Source: an uncultured bacterium
GTDB lineage: Bacteria > Pseudomonadota > Gammaproteobacteria > Burkholderiales > Burkholderiaceae_F
Assembly: GCA_905215795.1 (NCBI GenBank)
Contig: CAJMRV010000030.1
Coordinates: 1-13,463, forward strand
Direction: 5' to 3'
Length of the DNA: 13,463 nucleotides
Shown: positions 1-6,596 of the stretch, piece after piece
Layout of the letters: each line of letters begins with the position of its first letter
How positions within the stretch are numbered: position 1 is the stretch's first letter
Position numbers and translations under genes: made by a program
Notes under the pieces: generated by a model
Database searches by the model: none
Seen by the model: only the letters and a program-made list of their open reading frames with translations
What the model was told of the DNA's origin: nothing

Positions 1-6
1 ACTCGA

Positions 7-56
7 GATCCCATTACCCGCCTAAAAGTGTATCTAGCAGGCGGGAATTTGGGATC
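7..56. repeat. two-step inverted repeat past the membrane-protein gene
   Basis: An inner perfect 7-bp stem (CCCGCCT at 17-23 with AGGCGGG at 39-45, 15-base loop) is flanked by an outer 6-bp pair (GATCCC at 7-12 with GGGATC at 51-56). It begins 15 bases beyond the stop codon of the minus-strand membrane-protein gene, so it may protect or end that mRNA. There is no T-run on either side, so a standard intrinsic terminator is not supported. Confidence 0.45.
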
Positions 57-70
57 CAGGGTCCGCGGCC

Positions 71-361
71 TCAGCCGTGGAGCACCGAGTAGAAGAGGGC
101 GGTCGCCGCGAGCCAGAAGACGATGGCCGAGACGAAGGCGAGGACGACGACGAGCACCGGGTGCCAGCCGCGCTTGAATCCGAACCAGAGCATGAGGCCG
201 GCGCCCGCGAGTCCCGCGAGGCCGAAGTAGCGCGCGATGCCGAAGCCCGCGAAGGCGAGCAGGCCGTAGCCCATCCGTCGGCGCCAGCCGGTGGGGCGCT
301 TCGCCGCAGTGGCATCGGGTAGTGCTTCCGGGGCCGCCTCCTCCTTCTTCGATTCCGTCAT
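71..361 (-). CDS. small membrane protein, unknown function
   Basis: A 96-residue protein that I do not recognise. Residues 1-30 are charged and hydrophilic (KKEE near the start, then a basic WRRR patch at 26-29). The rest is hydrophobic, with a glycine/alanine-rich stretch at about 32-61 that could form one long or two short membrane segments, a basic loop (FKRGWH), and a clear last membrane helix at about 68-91. The basic patch before the first helix suggests the N-terminus is cytoplasmic. The start codon lies one base after the stop of the hicB-like gene (TGACATG), and GAGG sits about nine bases before the ATG, so translation is probably coupled to that gene. Role unknown; an inner-membrane location is an inference from hydropathy. 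Confidence 0.7.
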   Translation of the reverse strand: MTESKKEEAAPEALPDATAAKRPTGWRRRMGYGLLAFAGFGIARYFGLAGLAGAGLMLWFGFKRGWHPVLVVVLAFVSAIVFWLAATALFYSVLHG

Positions 362-362
362 G

Positions 363-806
363 TCAGAGGACCTCGGGCGGGAGCACTTCGAAGTGCAGGC
401 GTCCGCCGAGCTTTTCGATCGCCTCGACGAGGGGATCGATCTTCGTGGGGTGCGAGAGCTTCATCAGGCGGGAGACTTCCTGGGGGCGGCATCCGAGAAG
501 GCGTGCCATTTCCGAGACGCCCACCTTCTGGCGGCGCATCAGCGCGATGAACTGGAGCTTGACGGCATGCGAGGTGTTGAGGCGGTGGAGCCCCTCGCCC
601 GCGTGGGCCCGGTGGTCGAGTTCGGAGGGTTCGTGGCTCTTGAGGAAGTCCTCGATGGCGGCGACGATCTCGTCCTCGAGCTTGCCGAGGAGCACCTCGA
701 TGGTGATCCCCACGGGACGGCATTCGGGCAGGGCGCGCAGACGCGCCGCGTACTCGCCCTCGGGCGTGCGTTCGATCGTGTAGGCGAATGAAGTGGGGCA
801 GAGCAT
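363..806 (-). CDS. hicB: HicB-family antitoxin/regulator (no adjacent HicA)
   Basis: A 147-residue protein with the two-part HicB layout. An N-terminal HicB-like domain (about residues 6-65, beginning YTIERTPEGEYAARL) is followed by a C-terminal helix-turn-helix of the Xre/HicB type (about 88-140; core SEMARLLGCRPQEVSRL, then HPTKID). The C-terminal half matches my memory of E. coli HicB closely (QELARR...QEITRL...HATKID). In the family, HicB neutralises the mRNA-cleaving toxin HicA and represses the operon. The ATG at 806 is preferred because GGGAG lies 6 bases upstream; an in-frame ATG at 938 would add 44 unlikely residues and overlap hairpin DNA. No HicA-sized double-stranded-RNA-binding-like ORF lies next to it, so it may be an orphan or a plain regulator. 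It is followed at once by a small membrane protein gene. Confidence 0.82.
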   Translation of the reverse strand: MLCPTSFAYTIERTPEGEYAARLRALPECRPVGITIEVLLGKLEDEIVAAIEDFLKSHEPSELDHRAHAGEGLHRLNTSHAVKLQFIALMRRQKVGVSEMARLLGCRPQEVSRLMKLSHPTKIDPLVEAIEKLGGRLHFEVLPPEVL

Positions 807-852
807 GTTCGACTCCCGTTGTCTTCGTTGGATTGGAGGAAGTTCCGGGATT

Positions 853-861
853 AGTCTAGCA
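853..861 (-). promoter_or_regulatory. candidate extended -10 promoter for hicB-like gene
   Basis: Read on the minus strand this is TGCTAGACT, an extended -10 (TGn plus TAGACT). A start about 7 bases downstream gives a leader of about 40 bases before the ATG at 806. The -35 region is poor (CTGTCC or GCTGTC at normal spacing), so this is tentative. Confidence 0.35.
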
Positions 862-891
862 CGGGCGCCAGGGCGGACAGCCTCTGGGAGG

Positions 892-945
892 GGAGCCCTG
901 GAAGGGCTCCAGCATGGAAAAACCTCGGGGTTTTCCATGATTTTT
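892..945. repeat. tandem hairpins between tRNA-Leu terminator and hicB
   Basis: Two adjacent inverted repeats. The first is a perfect 8-bp stem (892-899 with 903-910, loop GGA). The second runs from 913 to 939, with a 9-bp perfect outer stem (CATGGAAAA/TTTTCCATG), one A-G mismatch and two further C-G pairs. On the plus strand the second is followed by A and five T (941-945), the form of an intrinsic terminator, yet no plus-strand gene lies upstream. On the minus strand both lie upstream of the candidate hicB promoter. Confidence 0.55.
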
Positions 946-980
946 GGAGCGCGGGCTCGTACAATGGGGGGCTACGGACG

Positions 981-1011
981 AAAAAAAAGCGCTCCTTTGA
1001 AAGGAAGCGCT
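981..1011 (-). terminator. intrinsic terminator of tRNA-Leu
   Basis: On the minus strand AGCGCT (1011-1006) pairs with AGCGCT (993-988), and a CCTT/AAGG inner stem continues after one bulged base with a 3-base loop. Eight T follow directly (988-981, the first shared with the stem). It begins about 34 bases past the tRNA 3' end, as expected for a single-tRNA transcript. Confidence 0.85.
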
Positions 1012-1044
1012 CATTTTCCGAACCTCGCTGAGAGGAATTCGGTG

Positions 1045-1131
1045 TGGTGCCCGGAAAAGGACTCGAACCTTCACGGCCGTTAAGCCACCAGCACCTGAAG
1101 CTGGCGTGTCTACCAATTTCACCATCCGGGC
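1045..1131 (-). tRNA. tRNA-Leu (anticodon CAG)
   Basis: An 87-base class II tRNA with encoded CCA. The acceptor stem is GCCCGGA paired with TCCGGGC, then discriminator A and CCA (plus-strand TGG at 1045-1047). The anticodon arm is CCAGC, loop TTCAGGT, GCTGG, giving anticodon CAG, which reads CUG leucine codons. A long variable arm (about TGGCTTAACGGCCG) and a T-loop GTTCGAGTC confirm the leucine class. It has its own strong promoter and terminator, so it is a monocistronic unit divergent from rnr. Confidence 0.97.
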
Positions 1132-1170
1132 AAACCGATCTCGTACGCGTTTCGCGTCTCGAGAGCACGA

Positions 1171-1199
1171 ATTATCACCAATCAAGGTACACTTGTCAA
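1171..1199 (-). promoter_or_regulatory. strong sigma70 promoter of tRNA-Leu
   Basis: On the minus strand there is a perfect TTGACA (1199-1194), a 17-base spacer and GATAAT (1176-1171), close to consensus. Transcription would start near 1164, about 33 bases before the tRNA. This is the best sigma70 match in the window and fits a stable-RNA gene. A small palindrome CCCTAAAAGGG (1221-1231) lies just upstream; its role is unknown. Confidence 0.92.
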
Positions 1200-1253
1200 G
1201 GATTCCCTCCCCCGAAATGGCCCTAAAAGGGTCAAAATTGCCATGAATGCGGT

Positions 1254-4200
1254 ATGGGGGACGTGAAAATAACAAGAAAGAGAACACATTTGATGAAACA
1301 ACAGACGACGAAATCGTCAAGCAAGCCCCGTTCGAGTGAACGGGACGTCTGCGACGCCCGCCTTGAAAAGGCCCTGGGCGCGCTCAAGGAACCCGTCGAC
1401 GTCGACGGGTTCGCCCGCGACTACTGCCGGGCACTCCGCGGCAAGGACAAGCCGGCCCCCGATGAAGTGAAGGCCCTGCTCAAGCGCAGGTCCGCCCTGG
1501 GCGGCTGCCGCATCGTGAAGGCCCTCGGCGGCCGATTGATCGTCCCCGAATCCTGCGGCTTCGAGCCCGAGGAGGTGAGGATCGTCACCAAGTCCTACGA
1601 CGGCGAACTCGGATGCGTCTCCTCGGGAGACCCCGTCAAGTTCCCCGTCTGGGTCTCCCCCTCGCAGGCCGAGGGACTCCTCGTCAGCGACACCATCTGG
1701 TATTGGTCCGGCAAGGCCGGCCCCATGGTGCTCGGCCTCGCCTCGAGGAGCCTGAGCGCCACCGGCCGTGTCGAGCGCGATCCCGAGACGGGCGCGCTCT
1801 CCGTGGCCGCCGCGGGCACGAGGATCCTCGTGACCGACGAACAGGCCGCCGCCGCGAAGCTCAAGCGCCGCGACATCGCCCGCGTCGAATGCGTCTTCAC
1901 GCATCCGTGGGGTCTCGACGAGGCGAGCCAGAAGGCCATGTGGACCTGGAGCCACGAGAACACCGCCACCTCCGTGAGGAGGCTCCGCCATCAGAGCCGC
2001 GGCGCCGAGCAGGAGCTCGAGATCGCCTCGCTCGAACACGGCGTTCCCGTCGACTTCTCCGAAGCGGCCCTGAAGGAGGCCGCCCGTCTTCCCGACGCCG
2101 TGCGCGCGGGCGACCGACGCGGCCGCAAGGACCTCCGCAAGATCCCCTTCGTGACGATCGACGGCGAGGATTCCCGCGACTTCGACGACGCCGTGTGGGG
2201 TGAACGCCTTCCCGACGGCCGCTGGCACCTCATGGTCGCCATCGCCGACGTGAGCCATTACGTGCGTCCCGGCTCCGCGCTCGAACGCGACGTTCAGGAA
2301 CGCTGCACGAGCGTCTACTTCCCGATCTCCGTCGTGCCGATGCTCCCCGAGAAGCTGAGCAACGGCCTGTGCTCGCTCAACCCCGACGAGGACCGTCTGG
2401 CGATGGTCGCCGACATGGTCTTCTCCGAGCGCGGCGACAAGGTCGAGGAGTGCGACTTCGTCAAGGCGGTCATCCGCTCGCACGCGCGCCTCACCTACAA
2501 CCAGGTCTGGGACGCCATCCGCGACCTCAAGGGGGCCCGGAAGGTCCTGAAGGGCCGCTGGCAGGACGTCGAATCGCTCTACGAACTCTACAAGCTCCTG
2601 CGAAAGCAGCGCACGCTCCGTCATGCGCTCGACTTCGAGGCGCCCGAGACGAAGGCCATCCTCACCGAGGACCATCAGATCGAGGGCTTCGAGCTGCGCG
2701 AAATGAACGATGCGCACCACCTGATCGAGGAGATGATGCTCGCCGCCAACGTCTGCGCGGCCGCCTTCGTCCTCGAACACAACCGCCGCAGCCTCTTCCG
2801 CGTGCATGACCATCCGAGCCCCGAGAAGCTCGGCGAGCTCGTGCCGATCGCCCGCTCCTGCGGGGTGCGCCTCGTCGAGGACGACGCGGCCTCCTGGGCC
2901 GAGCTGATCGAACGCACCAAGGAGGACCCGGTCCTCCAGGTGCAGATCCTGCGCTCGATGGCCCGCGCCGAATACACGCCGCACAACATCGGCCACTTCG
3001 GCCTGCAGTACGGTCATTACGCGCACTTCACCTCGCCGATCCGCCGTTATCCGGACCTGCTCCTGCACCGCGTTATCAAGGGCATCCTCTCGCGCCGCAT
3101 CTACCGTCCCGAACTGGCCGTGGACGCCTCCGAATTCGCTGCGAGCCGCCACATGGAACGCCTGAACGGCAACGCCGGACGCGACGAGAACGCCCCGAAG
3201 CTCTCCAAGAAGGACGCCGAGGACCTCGCCGTCTGGGAGACGCTCGGCATGATGTGCTCGGTCGCGGAACGCCGCGCCGACGACGCCACGCGCGACGTCA
3301 TGAACTACCTCAAGTGCGACTGGCTCCAGAAGCACCGCCGCGAGACCTTCGAGGCGAAGGTCGTCGGGATCATCGACGCGGGCGTGTTCGTCCAGATCGT
3401 CGACTCGGCGATCGACGGCTTCGTGCACGTCTCGCAGCTCGGCCGCGAATGGTTCGCCCGCGAGGGCGAGCGCCTCGTCGGCGAATGGGGTTCCGAAATC
3501 CAGATGGGCGACGTCTTCAACGTGCGCGCCGAGGAGATCGACTTCGACAAGCGCCGCATCTCCTTCAAGGTCGTCGGCCTCGAACAGAGCCTCGACGAGA
3601 ACGAACGCCGCCATGAGGAGCGCGAGGAGGCCATGAAGGTCCTCGAGGCTCGTCATGCACACGATGCGCCGGCGAAGGCCGGCTCGAAGAAGGATTCCAG
3701 GAAGAAGGACTCCAAGAAGAAGGACGCCGGGAAGAAGGCCTCTCCGGCCGGTGAATCCGCTCCGAAGGTGAAGACCGTGAAGGGCGCCGCGAAGGCGGTC
3801 GCCAAGCCGGCCGCCAAGGAAGTCGCCGGGGATGTCGTCAAGGAGGTCGCCAAGGAGGTCGTTGTGAAGGTCGGCAGGACCGCCGCGAAGGTGGCCGCCA
3901 GGATGCGCTCCGCCTCGGCCGCGCTCTTTGCCGCGCCGAACCGTCCGTCCGACGCCGCCGAAGCCGACGAGGTTCCGGAGGGATTCCACAACACCGGCTG
4001 GGACGATTACGACGATGACGTCCCCGAAGCCGTTTTCGACGGGGGTCACGACGAGCCCGAAGCGGGCCTCCCCCTGATCGAGCGCGGTCTCGAGATCGCC
4101 AGCCGCCGTGCCGGCAGCCGCGGCAGGGGCCGCAAGCCCAGGATCGAGGTGAAGGACGACGGGATCTTCATCCCGATGGACGTCGCCGAGGAGCTCGCCC

Positions 4201-4472
4201 TCGCGCAGCTCGAACTCGCCGGCTACCCGATCCGAAAGAAGTCCCGTCTGGGCCGCGATCCGCAGCCCCGTGACGAGGGCGGCTCCAGGAGGGGCGCCTC
4301 CGATGCGTTCGGGAAGTCCGCCGGGAAGTCCCCGAAGAAGTCCTCGAGGAAGACCCGCGGCGGAAAGCCCGCCTCGAAGTCCGCCAAGTCCGGCAAGGCG
4401 CCGAAGAAGTCCTCCGGGAAGAAGCCCGCCAAGGCGGCCGCTCCGAAGAAGGACCGTCGCCGCCGCGGCTGA
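1254..4472 (+). CDS. rnr: ribonuclease R with long basic C-terminal tail
   Basis: A 3'-to-5' exoribonuclease of the RNB (RNase II/R) family, which degrades structured RNA and acts in mRNA and rRNA quality control. The ORF encodes 1072 residues from the ATG at 1254. An in-frame ATG at 1293 (1059 residues, AAAGAG about 10 bases upstream) is at least as likely to be the start. Numbering from 1254: a region about 150-215 resembles a cold-shock-like OB domain; the RNB domain runs about 290-615, with metal-binding aspartates in DGEDSRDFDDAV (301-314) and the HFTSPIRRYPDLLLHR signature near 590-605; an S1 RNA-binding domain spans about 697-780. The last ~290 residues are Lys/Ala/Ser-rich low-complexity sequence broken by an acidic and semi-ordered part (about 905-1000). 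E. coli RNase R is about 813 residues, so the tail is much longer than usual. A candidate promoter was not clear. Confidence 0.93.
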   Translation: MGDVKITRKRTHLMKQQTTKSSSKPRSSERDVCDARLEKALGALKEPVDVDGFARDYCRALRGKDKPAPDEVKALLKRRSALGGCRIVKALGGRLIVPESCGFEPEEVRIVTKSYDGELGCVSSGDPVKFPVWVSPSQAEGLLVSDTIWYWSGKAGPMVLGLASRSLSATGRVERDPETGALSVAAAGTRILVTDEQAAAAKLKRRDIARVECVFTHPWGLDEASQKAMWTWSHENTATSVRRLRHQSRGAEQELEIASLEHGVPVDFSEAALKEAARLPDAVRAGDRRGRKDLRKIPFVTIDGEDSRDFDDAVWGERLPDGRWHLMVAIADVSHYVRPGSALERDVQERCTSVYFPISVVPMLPEKLSNGLCSLNPDEDRLAMVADMVFSERGDKVEECDFVKAVIRSHARLTYNQVWDAIRDLKGARKVLKGRWQDVESLYELYKLLRKQRTLRHALDFEAPETKAILTEDHQIEGFELREMNDAHHLIEEMMLAANVCAAAFVLEHNRRSLFRVHDHPSPEKLGELVPIARSCGVRLVEDDAASWAELIERTKEDPVLQVQILRSMARAEYTPHNIGHFGLQYGHYAHFTSPIRRYPDLLLHRVIKGILSRRIYRPELAVDASEFAASRHMERLNGNAGRDENAPKLSKKDAEDLAVWETLGMMCSVAERRADDATRDVMNYLKCDWLQKHRRETFEAKVVGIIDAGVFVQIVDSAIDGFVHVSQLGREWFAREGERLVGEWGSEIQMGDVFNVRAEEIDFDKRRISFKVVGLEQSLDENERRHEEREEAMKVLEARHAHDAPAKAGSKKDSRKKDSKKKDAGKKASPAGESAPKVKTVKGAAKAVAKPAAKEVAGDVVKEVAKEVVVKVGRTAAKVAARMRSASAALFAAPNRPSDAAEADEVPEGFHNTGWDDYDDDVPEAVFDGGHDEPEAGLPLIERGLEIASRRAGSRGRGRKPRIEVKDDGIFIPMDVAEELALAQLELAGYPIRKKSRLGRDPQPRDEGGSRRGASDAFGKSAGKSPKKSSRKTRGGKPASKSAKSGKAPKKSSGKKPAKAAAPKKDRRRRG

Positions 4473-4489
4473 GGCACCGGCAAGGGGGA

Positions 4490-4513
4490 GGGACCGTGAT
4501 CAAAAGCGGTCCC
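4490..4513 (+). other. hairpin after rnr without T-run
   Basis: A perfect 7-bp stem (GGGACCG at 4490-4496, CGGTCCC at 4507-4513) with a 10-base loop lies 18 bases past the rnr stop. No T-run follows, so it is a weak or Rho-type terminator candidate or an mRNA-stabilising hairpin. Confidence 0.4.
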
Positions 4514-4541
4514 GTCCGTCGCGTCGAAGACGGGGAATCAG

Positions 4542-4547
4542 TACAAT
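4542..4547 (+). promoter_or_regulatory. candidate -10 box upstream of rlmB
   Basis: TACAAT (5 of 6 to consensus), followed by G. No good -35 is visible. The same hexamer precedes dnaB and thrC at similar gene-upstream positions, which raises its credibility. It would give rlmB a GC-rich leader of about 110 bases containing a CCGGCCCC/GGGGACCGG hairpin near 4582-4600. Confidence 0.45.
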
Positions 4548-4664
4548 GACGGCTCCCCGGAGACGACGCGGCCAGCCCACGCCGGCCCCGCGGGGACCGG
4601 ACGCCATGAAAGGACGTCCCGTCCCCTGCAACAGAACATTGATGAAAAGAGTTGGAAACACACC

Positions 4665-5414
4665 GTGAGTGAAAAGAACGTTGTTTTGAGCGGCTTCCAT
4701 GCCGTCGGCGCCCGAGTGAAGATGGCGCCCGAAACGATCGACGTCGTCTACGTCGATCCCTCCCGCAAGGACAAGCGCATGCGTGAACTGCGCGACAAGC
4801 TCGTCGCCGCCGGCGTGCGCGTGATGAACGCCGCCCAGGACCGCCTCGACGGGATGAGCCCGAACGTGCCCCACCAGGGCGTGGTCGCCATCGCCCGTGA
4901 GCGCGAGTCCACGATGGACTTCGGCGAGCTGCTCGACTCGATCAACGACGAGACGCTCCTGCTGATCCTCGACGAGGTCACCGACCCGCGCAACTTCGGC
5001 GCGTGCCTCCGTGTGGCCGACGCCGCCGGCGTCCAGGCCGTGATCGTCACCAAGAACCGCTCCGCCAAGGTCACCCCGGCCGCCGCCAAGGCCGCCGCCG
5101 GTGCCGTTGAGACGGTCCCCGTCGTCGAGGTGGTCAACCTCGCCACGGCGATCCTCGAACTCCAGGACGCGGGCGTCACCGTGGTGGGCACCGCGGGCGA
5201 GGCCGAGCACGACATCTACGAATTCGACCAGACCGGCGCGTTCGCCTGGGTGCTCGGCGCCGAAGGCGACGGCCTGAGGAAGCTCACGCGCCGCCGCTGC
5301 GACGACCTCGCGAGCATCCCGATGCTCGGCGCCGTCTCGAGCCTCAACGTCTCGGTCGCCTCGGGCATCTGCCTCTACGAGTCCGTGCGCCAGCGAAAGG
5401 CGAAGGCGGACTGA
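4665..5414 (+). CDS. rlmB: 23S rRNA (guanosine-2251-2'-O)-methyltransferase RlmB
   Basis: A 249-residue SPOUT-class methyltransferase that methylates the ribose of G2251 in the peptidyl-transferase P-loop of 23S rRNA, using S-adenosylmethionine; E. coli RlmB is 243 residues. An N-terminal L30e-like RNA-binding domain (about 5-80, LSGFHAVGARV at the start) precedes the SPOUT knot. Motif 1 is DEVTDPRNFGACLRVADAAG (103-122; N110 and R116 match the family's conserved Asn and Arg). Motif 2 is LGAEGDGL (197-204, E200). Motif 3 is SSLNVSVASGI (225-235, with the conserved Ser and Asn). The start is GTG with no strong Shine-Dalgarno; it overlaps by four bases (GTGA) the stop of a short upstream frame. 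The rnr-rlmB pairing is common in proteobacteria. Confidence 0.95.
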   Translation: MSEKNVVLSGFHAVGARVKMAPETIDVVYVDPSRKDKRMRELRDKLVAAGVRVMNAAQDRLDGMSPNVPHQGVVAIARERESTMDFGELLDSINDETLLLILDEVTDPRNFGACLRVADAAGVQAVIVTKNRSAKVTPAAAKAAAGAVETVPVVEVVNLATAILELQDAGVTVVGTAGEAEHDIYEFDQTGAFAWVLGAEGDGLRKLTRRRCDDLASIPMLGAVSSLNVSVASGICLYESVRQRKAKAD

Positions 5415-5437
5415 TCGTCCCGCACCGATTTCCGGCG

Positions 5438-5461
5438 GGGCCCGCCTCCGGGCGGGGTCCC
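5438..5461 (+). other. GC-rich hairpin downstream of rlmB
   Basis: CCCGCC (5441-5446) pairs with GGCGGG (5451-5456) over a 4-base loop, and GGG/CCC can extend it across a small bulge. It has no T-run. It precedes the true intrinsic terminator by about 25 bases and may block 3' exonucleases. Confidence 0.4.
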
Positions 5462-5485
5462 GTCGACCAGGGTGGTTCCGCGCAC

Positions 5486-5522
5486 AAAAAACGCGGTGGA
5501 ATCACCCGCCGCGTTGTTTTTT
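5486..5522 (+). terminator. intrinsic terminator after rlmB
   Basis: AACGCGG pairs with CCGCGTT around a GC-rich interior (GGTG/CACC can pair inside), with an A-run before and GTTTTTT after (5516-5522). The flanking A-run and T-run make it usable in both directions, but nothing converges on it here. It separates rlmB from the ribosomal operon. Confidence 0.88.
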
Positions 5523-5524
5523 AG

Positions 5525-5532
5525 TATAAAAT
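5525..5532 (+). promoter_or_regulatory. candidate -10 region of the rpsF operon
   Basis: TATAAAAT sits 3 bases past the rlmB terminator T-run and about 70 bases upstream of rpsF. The hexamer may be TATAAA or TAAAAT. No convincing -35 is present because the terminator stem occupies that place. It is the only AT-rich -10-like site in front of this strongly translated operon. Confidence 0.55.
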
Positions 5533-5550
5533 AACGCACTTTCTGTCCTT

Positions 5551-5585
5551 GCTACACCTGAAATAGACGCTCAGGGTAGCTTTTT
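5551..5585 (+). promoter_or_regulatory. leader hairpin with T5 in front of rpsF
   Basis: GCTACACCTGA (5551-5561) pairs with TCAGGGTAGC (5571-5580), leaving one bulged A and a 9-base loop; TTTTT follows (5581-5585), then CCG and the Shine-Dalgarno. It lies inside the presumed rpsF leader, so it could act as an attenuator or as a binding site for ribosomal proteins. S6:S18 autoregulation through a leader hairpin is known for rpsF operons in other bacteria, but I cannot show that this is that motif. Confidence 0.55.
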
Positions 5586-5600
5586 CCGTAAGGAGGCCTA

Positions 5601-5981
5601 ATGCGTCACTATGAACTTTGCATCATCGTGCACCCTGATCAGTCCGAACAGGTTCCCGCGATGATTGAACGTTACAAGACCCTCGTTGCTGAACAGGGCG
5701 GCCAGATTCATCGTATTGAAGACTGGGGCCGTCGTCAGCTCGCTTATCCGATCGAGAAGCTCGTGAAGGCTCACTATGTTCTCATGAACATCGAATGCTC
5801 GAACGAAACGCTCGCAGAAATCGAAAACGGCTTCCGTTTCAACGATGCTGTTCTCCGTCACCTCACGGTCAAGACGAAGAAGGCTGAAACGGCTCCCTCC
5901 CCGATGATGAAGGTCGTCGAGAAGGAAGAGGCCAAGAAGGTTGCTGCTGAAGCGGCTGCTCAGGAAAACAAGGGCAACTAA
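5601..5981 (+). CDS. rpsF: 30S ribosomal protein S6
   Basis: 126 residues. S6 pairs with S18 on the platform of the small subunit. The N-terminus MRHYELCIIVHPDQSEQ is typical, followed by the single alpha/beta S6 domain (residues 1-95) with the GRRQLAYPI and HYVLMNIE strands, and a charged Ala/Lys/Glu tail as in other betaproteobacteria. A perfect Shine-Dalgarno TAAGGAGG (5589-5596) stands 4 bases before the ATG. Codon use differs from the flanking genes: CGT, GAA and GCT are frequent where neighbours prefer CGC and GCC, as expected for high expression. It leads an operon with priB, rpsR and rplI. Confidence 0.98.
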   Translation: MRHYELCIIVHPDQSEQVPAMIERYKTLVAEQGGQIHRIEDWGRRQLAYPIEKLVKAHYVLMNIECSNETLAEIENGFRFNDAVLRHLTVKTKKAETAPSPMMKVVEKEEAKKVAAEAAAQENKGN

Positions 5982-6012
5982 CCGCCCCGTTTTCCCGCGT
6001 TTAGGAAGACGC

Positions 6013-6297
6013 ATGAATTCGATCGAAATCACCGGGACCCTCACGCGGAGCGAAGGCGTCCGCATGACCCTCGGTGGCGATGAAGTGTTCGAAGGTGTTC
6101 TTCACCATCGATCCGAAGTCCTCGAAGCGGGCGTTCCCCGCAAGTTGGAATTCGACTTCAACGCGGTGGCCTACGGGCCCGTTGCGGAGCGCTTGAACAA
6201 GCTCCCGCTCGGACGAGACCTTCATCTGAAGGGCTTCGTCGCCCCCCGGTCCATGCGGACTCAATTCCTACTCGTACACATCACGGATTTTAATTAA
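6013..6297 (+). CDS. priB: primosomal replication protein N (PriB)
   Basis: 94 residues. PriB is a single-stranded-DNA-binding OB-fold dimer that helps PriA reload DnaB at stalled forks. The protein begins MNSIEITGTL and contains the OB-fold pattern with LEFDFNAVAYGP and the C-terminal FLLVHITDF. The ATG at 6013 is chosen because AGGAAG (6003-6008) lies 4 bases upstream; in-frame sequence further upstream runs into rpsF. The position between rpsF and rpsR is the standard place of priB in beta- and gammaproteobacteria and supports the call for a fast-evolving family. Its stop codon is part of the next gene's Shine-Dalgarno (TAAGGAG), which suggests tight coupling to rpsR. Confidence 0.93.
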   Translation: MNSIEITGTLTRSEGVRMTLGGDEVFEGVLHHRSEVLEAGVPRKLEFDFNAVAYGPVAERLNKLPLGRDLHLKGFVAPRSMRTQFLLVHITDFN

Positions 6298-6307
6298 GGA
6301 GCTAACT

Positions 6308-6577
6308 ATGGCTTTCGGTGCTAAGGGTAAGGGCAACCGCCGTCGTCCCCAGCAAAACTCGCTTTTCAAGCGTAAGAAGTTCTGCCGTTTCACGGTCGAG
6401 AACGTTGAACAGATCGATTACAAGGATGTCGACACGCTTCGTGACTTCATCCAGGAAAACGGCAAGATCATGCCGGCCCGTCTGACGGGTACCGCCGCCC
6501 GTTACCAGCGTCAGCTGGAAACGGCCATCAAGCGCGCCCGCTTCCTCGCCCTGTTGCCCTACACGGACAACCAGTAA
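6308..6577 (+). CDS. rpsR: 30S ribosomal protein S18
   Basis: 89 residues. S18 is the S6 partner on the 30S platform. The core is clear: FKRKKFCRFT at 19-28, DYKDVDTLRDFI, then the TGTAARYQRQLETAIKRARF segment that contacts rRNA, and LALLPYTD near the end. A basic N-terminal extension (GAKGKGNRRRPQQ) makes it longer than the 75-residue E. coli protein; betaproteobacterial S18 often carries such an extension. The Shine-Dalgarno AAGGAG (6296-6301) is 6 bases before the ATG. Codon use is that of a highly expressed gene. Confidence 0.98.
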   Translation: MAFGAKGKGNRRRPQQNSLFKRKKFCRFTVENVEQIDYKDVDTLRDFIQENGKIMPARLTGTAARYQRQLETAIKRARFLALLPYTDNQ

Positions 6578-6596
6578 TCGCCAAGGAGTAATATCA

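Noticed and set aside
960..1017. Possible short plus-strand RNA from TACAAT to the tRNA terminator hairpin
   Set aside because: No -35, no TGn extension, and the hairpin has only four T after it on the plus strand; too weak to list as a gene.
1045..1131. tRNA-Leu as an integration site for a mobile island
   Set aside because: No integrase gene and no direct repeat of the tRNA 3' end is visible in the window.
1317..4049. 910-codon open frame antisense to rnr
   Set aside because: It lies fully opposite a clear RNase R gene, has a low-complexity translation rich in Val, Gly, Asp and Leu, and is what GC-biased third positions produce on the opposite strand.
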